Below are positions 60,681 to 64,000 of a stretch of 64,000 nt of DNA, one piece after another (positions within the stretch are counted from its first letter, which is position 1; every line of letters begins with the position of its first letter). The notes beneath the pieces are model-generated. The model saw only the letters and a program-made list of their open reading frames with translations, did no database searches and was not told where the DNA came from. Source of the stretch: Pseudonocardia hierapolitana (GTDB lineage: Bacteria > Actinomycetota > Actinomycetes > Mycobacteriales > Pseudonocardiaceae); assembly GCF_007994075.1 (NCBI RefSeq), contig NZ_VIWU01000001.1, positions 8,680,001-8,744,000 on the forward strand, in the 5' to 3' direction. The translations under genes and the position numbers were made by a program.

Positions 60681-61523
60681 ATGACCTCGCGCAGCCCCGG
60701 CCGGGTACACGACGCGCACCGCCACATCGGCGTGCTGCCGGCGCACCCGTTCTACGGCGGGCCGCCGGTCAACCCGGACACCACGGCGCGGGCGACGATC
60801 GACGAGCTCCTCGCCGACCTGGACCGCGAGGGCGTCGAGCGCGCACTGGTGCTGCCCAACTACGGCGTGCCGGACCCGGGCACGTCGTTCGCGCTGAACG
60901 ACCTCGTCATCGAGGCCGCGCAGCGGGACGACCGCATCCTCGCGGGGCTGTGGACGTCGCCCCGCCCGCAGGACGCCGCCGCCACCGCGAAGGCGCTCGC
61001 CCTCGCCGCTGAGCCGGGCGTGGCCGTGCTGAAGCTGTCGTTCCTGCTCGGCGGCCGGGCGGGCGACGAGACCTGCCGCCCGCAGCTGGACGCGATCTTC
61101 GCGGCCGCCCGCGCGCACGGGCTCGTCGTGCACGTGCACACCAGCCCCGGCGCCGCGAGCGACGTCGACGAGATCGGGCTGCTGGTCGACCGGTACGCCG
61201 ACGACGTGCCGCTGCACCTGGTGCACCTCGGCGGCGGGATGAGCGGGCACATCAAGCTCATCGGTCACCGGTTCTTCGACTGGATCGCCGCGGGCAAGCG
61301 CGTCTACACCGACACGAGCTGGGCGATCGGGTTCGCCCCGCGCTGGCTCGCGGCCGAGATCGAGCGCCGCGGCATCGGCGCCGACCGCGTGCTCTTCGCC
61401 TCCGACCAGCCGTGGGGCGACTTCGCCGGGGAGCACGCGCGGCTCGCCGCCGCCACCGGTGACGGCGAGCTCGCCGAGCTCGCCTTCTCCCGCAACTTCG
61501 AGGCCCTCCACGGCCTCGGCTGA
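60681..61523 (+). CDS. Amidohydrolase-2 family protein leading the nitrogen-starvation cluster
   Basis: A 280-residue TIM-barrel amidohydrolase. Metal ligands are visible in RVHDAHRHIGVLP (HxH), LVVHVHTSPGAAS, LHLVHLGGGMSGH and FASDQPWGDFAGE (Asp). Members hydrolyse or decarboxylate small organic acids and amides. It lies 24 bases ahead of the MSMEG_0572-type gene on the same strand. In the Nit1-like clusters known from other bacteria a nitrilase acts in this neighbourhood, so this enzyme may take its place; that is inference. ATG 60681 has no clear ribosome site, so the message may be leaderless. Confidence 0.85.
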   Translation: MTSRSPGRVHDAHRHIGVLPAHPFYGGPPVNPDTTARATIDELLADLDREGVERALVLPNYGVPDPGTSFALNDLVIEAAQRDDRILAGLWTSPRPQDAAATAKALALAAEPGVAVLKLSFLLGGRAGDETCRPQLDAIFAAARAHGLVVHVHTSPGAASDVDEIGLLVDRYADDVPLHLVHLGGGMSGHIKLIGHRFFDWIAAGKRVYTDTSWAIGFAPRWLAAEIERRGIGADRVLFASDQPWGDFAGEHARLAAATGDGELAELAFSRNFEALHGLG

Positions 61524-61547
61524 CCCCATCCACCGAGAGGAACCGTC

Positions 61548-62105
61548 ATGACCCAGACCGCCCCCGCCACCACCGGAACGCCGCTGATCTCCGACGAGGA
61601 GCTCAAGGCCAACCAGCTGGCCAGCCTGAACGAGATCCCCCACCCCTCGCTGCCCGCAGGCAGCAGCCTCTACGGCTCCACCAAGATCTTCCCGGACTAC
61701 CAGGCGGGCGAGGGCGAGTGCTACTTCACGCTGGTGCACGGCATCGCACACGAGTCGTCGGTGAGCTTCGTGGCGATCCTGCAGGCGCTGCGCGCCCTGC
61801 GGAAGGGCTTCGAGTCGGTGCTGTACTTCTACGGCCCCGCCGCGATGAACGCGATGGCCACCCGCGGCTTCCCGACCACCGGCGAGTCGGCCTTCCCCGG
61901 TGAGCACAACATCAACACCCAGATCGAGCGGTTCATCGCCGAGGGCGGCACTGTCTACGTCTGCCGGTTCGGGCTGTCGCTGCACGGCCTGCGCGAGGAG
62001 GACCTGATCGCCGGGTGCATCCCGTGCCACCCGCTCGACGTCCAGGACGCGCTGATCCACTACGCGCGCAAGGGCGCCATCATCAACTCCACCTACAACC
62101 TCTGA
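61548..62105 (+). CDS. MSMEG_0572 / Sll0783 family nitrogen-starvation response protein
   Basis: A 185-residue protein of unknown biochemistry, conserved from cyanobacteria to actinobacteria. Recognisable parts are LISDEELKANQLASLNEIPH, KIFPDYQAGEGECYFTLVHG, FESVLYFYGPAAMNAMATRG and the C-terminal YARKGAIINSTYNL. The related Synechocystis gene sll0783 is known to be required for nitrogen-starvation responses. In known clusters it is followed by the nitrilase; here the radical SAM gene follows after only 7 bases. ATG 61548 follows GAGAGGAA. Confidence 0.92.
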   Translation: MTQTAPATTGTPLISDEELKANQLASLNEIPHPSLPAGSSLYGSTKIFPDYQAGEGECYFTLVHGIAHESSVSFVAILQALRALRKGFESVLYFYGPAAMNAMATRGFPTTGESAFPGEHNINTQIERFIAEGGTVYVCRFGLSLHGLREEDLIAGCIPCHPLDVQDALIHYARKGAIINSTYNL

Positions 62106-62112
62106 GCCGGCC

Positions 62113-63186
62113 GTGACGGGCATCCCCACGCGGCCGTCCACGCGGGTGGACGTCGCGATCCTGGGCGTCCGGGTCGACGCCCCCGTCTCGCGGCGCGCCG
62201 GCGCGGGCCCGAGCGACGACGGCCACGTGGTGCTCGCCGGCCGGGCCACGGCGCTGCCGATCAACCCGGCGAGCCCGTACACGATCAGCGGGGGCCGGCT
62301 GCTGCTCGACGGGGCGGACCTCGGCCTCGACGCCGAGCCGGTGCGGCGGCCGCGGTTCTACGACCTCGCCACCGCCGACGGGGTGCCCTACGAGAGGCTC
62401 GCCCGCCTGCACGGGCGCGACGTCCTCGCCACCACGGTCGTGCAGACCTGCATCCGGTACGCCGAGGACCAGCGGTGCCGGTTCTGCGCGATCGAGGCGT
62501 CGCTCGAGGCGGGCTCCACCACGGCGGTGAAGAGCCCTGCGCAGCTCGCCGAGGTGGCGGAGGCCGCGGTCCGGCTCGACGGCGTGGGGCAGATGGTGAT
62601 GACCACCGGAACGACGAACGGCCGCGACCGCGGTGCCCGCCACCTCGCCCGGTGCGTCCGCGCGGTGCTGGACGCGGTGCCGGGTCTGCCGATCCAGGTG
62701 CAGTGCGAGCCACCGGCCCCGGACGATCTCGCGGCGATCCGCGAGCTGCACGACGCCGGGGCGACCGCCATCGGCATCCACGTCGAGTCGCTGGACGACA
62801 CCGTGCGGCGGCGGTGGATGCCCGGCAAGGCCACCGTCCCGCTCCCGCAGTACGAGGCCGCGTGGGACGAGGCCGTGCGGGTGTTCGGCGCCAACCGGGT
62901 GTCGACCTACCTGCTCGTCGGTCTCGGCGAGGACCCGGACGACCTCGTGCACGGCGCGCTGCGGCTCGCCGACCGCGGCGTCTACCCGTTCGTGGTGCCC
63001 TACCGGCCGCTCGCGGGCACCCTGGCCGCCGCCGACGGCGCCGGCCCGCCCGACCCGCTCGTGCTGGAGGACGTCACCCGGCGGGTGGCGGCCGGCCTGC
63101 GGGCCCGCGGCATGTACGGCGCGGACCAGGGCGCGGGCTGCGCGGCCTGCGGAGCGTGCAGCGCGTTGCAGGCGGCCGGGGCATGA
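62113..63186 (+). CDS. MSMEG_0568 family radical SAM protein
   Basis: A 357-residue radical SAM enzyme of the Nit1-type cluster (Sll0785 position). The cluster cysteines are C113, C122 and C125 in TCIRYAEDQRCRFC, an unusual Cx8Cx2C spacing in place of CxxxCxxC. A second cysteine group lies at the C-terminus (QGAGCAACGACSALQ, Cx2Cx2C), which may bind an auxiliary cluster. The middle holds RMTTGTTNG-like and VQCEPPAPDDLAAIRELHDA segments. The product is unknown. GTG 62113 is the start; its stop overlaps the next gene (ATGA). Confidence 0.92.
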   Translation: MTGIPTRPSTRVDVAILGVRVDAPVSRRAGAGPSDDGHVVLAGRATALPINPASPYTISGGRLLLDGADLGLDAEPVRRPRFYDLATADGVPYERLARLHGRDVLATTVVQTCIRYAEDQRCRFCAIEASLEAGSTTAVKSPAQLAEVAEAAVRLDGVGQMVMTTGTTNGRDRGARHLARCVRAVLDAVPGLPIQVQCEPPAPDDLAAIRELHDAGATAIGIHVESLDDTVRRRWMPGKATVPLPQYEAAWDEAVRVFGANRVSTYLLVGLGEDPDDLVHGALRLADRGVYPFVVPYRPLAGTLAAADGAGPPDPLVLEDVTRRVAAGLRARGMYGADQGAGCAACGACSALQAAGA

Positions 63187-64000
63187 GCGGCGATCCGCTG
63201 ACGCGGAACGTGCTGCTCGTCGACCACCGCGCGGCCGAGCCGGCCGCGAGCTGGCGGATCGAGGAGGCCGACGGCCCGGGCAGGCGGGCGCACGCCGCGC
63301 TGCGGCACCGCGCGTTCGTCACCGAGCAGGAGCTCTTTGCGCGCACGGATCGCGACGTGGCCGATGACGACCCGCGCACGCTGGTGCTGGTGGCCAGGGC
63401 GGCGGACGGGTCCGTACTCGGGGGTGTCCGGCTCGGTCCGGCCGACGCAGGCGGCGCCGACGTCGGCTGGTGGAGCGGCTCGCGGCTCGTCGCCGCTCCG
63501 GGCGCGCCGCGCGGCGTCGGGCCGGCGCTGGTGCGGGCGGCGTGCGCGAGCGCCGAGGCCGCGGGTGTGCTGCGCTTCGACGCCACCGTGCAGGACCGGT
63601 ACGAGCGGATGTTCACGCGGCTCGGCTGGCGCCGAACCGGCACCGTCTCGGTGGGTGGGCGGCCGCACGCGGCGATGACCTGGCCGGTCGGGCGGCTCGC
63701 CGCGCTGGCCCGCGCCACCAAGGGACCGCTGGGTGGGCTGCTCGCCGGCATGCACCTGGGCGGTGCGGGCTTCATCGGGGACGACGGCGCCCCCGTGCCC
63801 GGCACCGACGTCGTGGCGGCGTGCGACGCGATCCTGCCGTCGATGGTCGAGCGCGATCCCGAGTGGGCGGGCTGGTGCGGGGTGCTCGTCAACGTCAACG
63901 ACCTGTCCGCGATGGGTGCCGCGCCGGTCGGCCTGCTCGACGCGGTGGCAGGCCGGGACGCGTCGTTCACGGCGCGGGTGCTGGCCGGGCTGCGCGCGGC
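63183..64000 (+). CDS. MSMEG_0567 / Sll0786 family GNAT and AIR-synthase fusion, 3' end missing
   Basis: The frame is open to the window edge, giving 272 residues. The first 165 are a GNAT acetyltransferase-like domain (RAFVTEQELFARTDRDVADD, GVRLGPADAGGADVGWW, FTRLGWRRTGTVSVGGRPH). A PurM/AIR-synthase-like domain then begins (LGGAGFIGDDGAPVPGTDVV, WCGVLVNVNDLSAMGAAPVG, LLDAVAG). This fusion is the Sll0786 type of nitrogen-starvation protein. The ATG overlaps the radical SAM stop. Any nitrilase, flavoprotein or glycosyltransferase partners would lie beyond the window. Confidence 0.9.
   Translation, partial: MSGDPLTRNVLLVDHRAAEPAASWRIEEADGPGRRAHAALRHRAFVTEQELFARTDRDVADDDPRTLVLVARAADGSVLGGVRLGPADAGGADVGWWSGSRLVAAPGAPRGVGPALVRAACASAEAAGVLRFDATVQDRYERMFTRLGWRRTGTVSVGGRPHAAMTWPVGRLAALARATKGPLGGLLAGMHLGGAGFIGDDGAPVPGTDVVAACDAILPSMVERDPEWAGWCGVLVNVNDLSAMGAAPVGLLDAVAGRDASFTARVLAGLRA

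Overview
The DNA is very GC-rich, uses many GTG and TTG starts, and carries an actinobacterial gene set. The first 23 kb keep the gene order known from the Mycobacterium tuberculosis cobT-glnA1 neighbourhood: DUF3043, cobU/T/S, ilvE, gcvT, pepA, lipoyl E2, epimerase, lipB, lipA, DUF4191, RDD, glnA. Gene content and style suggest a Pseudonocardiaceae chromosome, plausibly Pseudonocardia; that assignment is inference. No rRNA, tRNA, CRISPR array, prophage or origin was recognised.

Region 1 (1-23 kb) is conserved core. It holds the late cobalamin genes cobU-cobT-cobS with overlapping starts, the ilvE and gcvT pair behind an amino acid permease, and pepA. A 0.9 kb repeat-filled gap separates pepA from lpd. 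Next come the lipoate-linked genes (lpd, a two-lipoyl-domain E2, lipB, lipA) and type I glnA behind a well-formed GlnR-type box. A frameshifted flavin monooxygenase with its TetR regulator sits between the epimerase and lipB.

Region 2 (23-27.8 kb) is a mosaic of small enzymes and regulators: VOC protein, epoxide hydrolase, MarR and SDR sharing two near-identical operators, TetR and SnoaL-like protein.

Region 3 (27.8-37 kb) is the most interesting part. It is a PQQ locus on the minus strand: zinc alcohol/formaldehyde-type dehydrogenase, degenerate cupredoxin, PQQ alcohol dehydrogenase with the extra aspartate of lanthanide enzymes, pqqA, pqqB, pqqC, pqqD, pqqE and an atypical CaCA-like cation exchanger coupled to pqqE. 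A GAF-LytTR regulator diverges from it. The dehydrogenase and cupredoxin lack visible signal peptides. Three complementary segments between pqqA and pqqB can form alternative hairpins that would mask or free the pqqB ribosome site.

Region 4 (37-52 kb) has a peroxiredoxin, a USP/permease pair, a methyltransferase, a LysR-FAD oxidoreductase-MHS transporter-aconitase X catabolic cluster, a 1602-residue NAD-glutamate dehydrogenase, a small acidic repeat protein and AhpD-like genes.

Region 5 (52-60.5 kb) shows turnover: an IS remnant, a 13E12-type HNH protein with an upstream SOS box, a peptidase-E-like remnant, a LysR remnant cut at both ends, and an aryl-AMP ligase plus aryl-CoA-type flavin hydroxylase next to a PaaX regulator.

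Region 6 (60.6-64 kb) is the start of a nitrogen-starvation cluster of the MSMEG_0572 / 0568 / 0567 (Sll0783 / 0785 / 0786) type. Its usual nitrilase is absent between the first two members and an amidohydrolase leads the operon instead. The last gene runs off the window.
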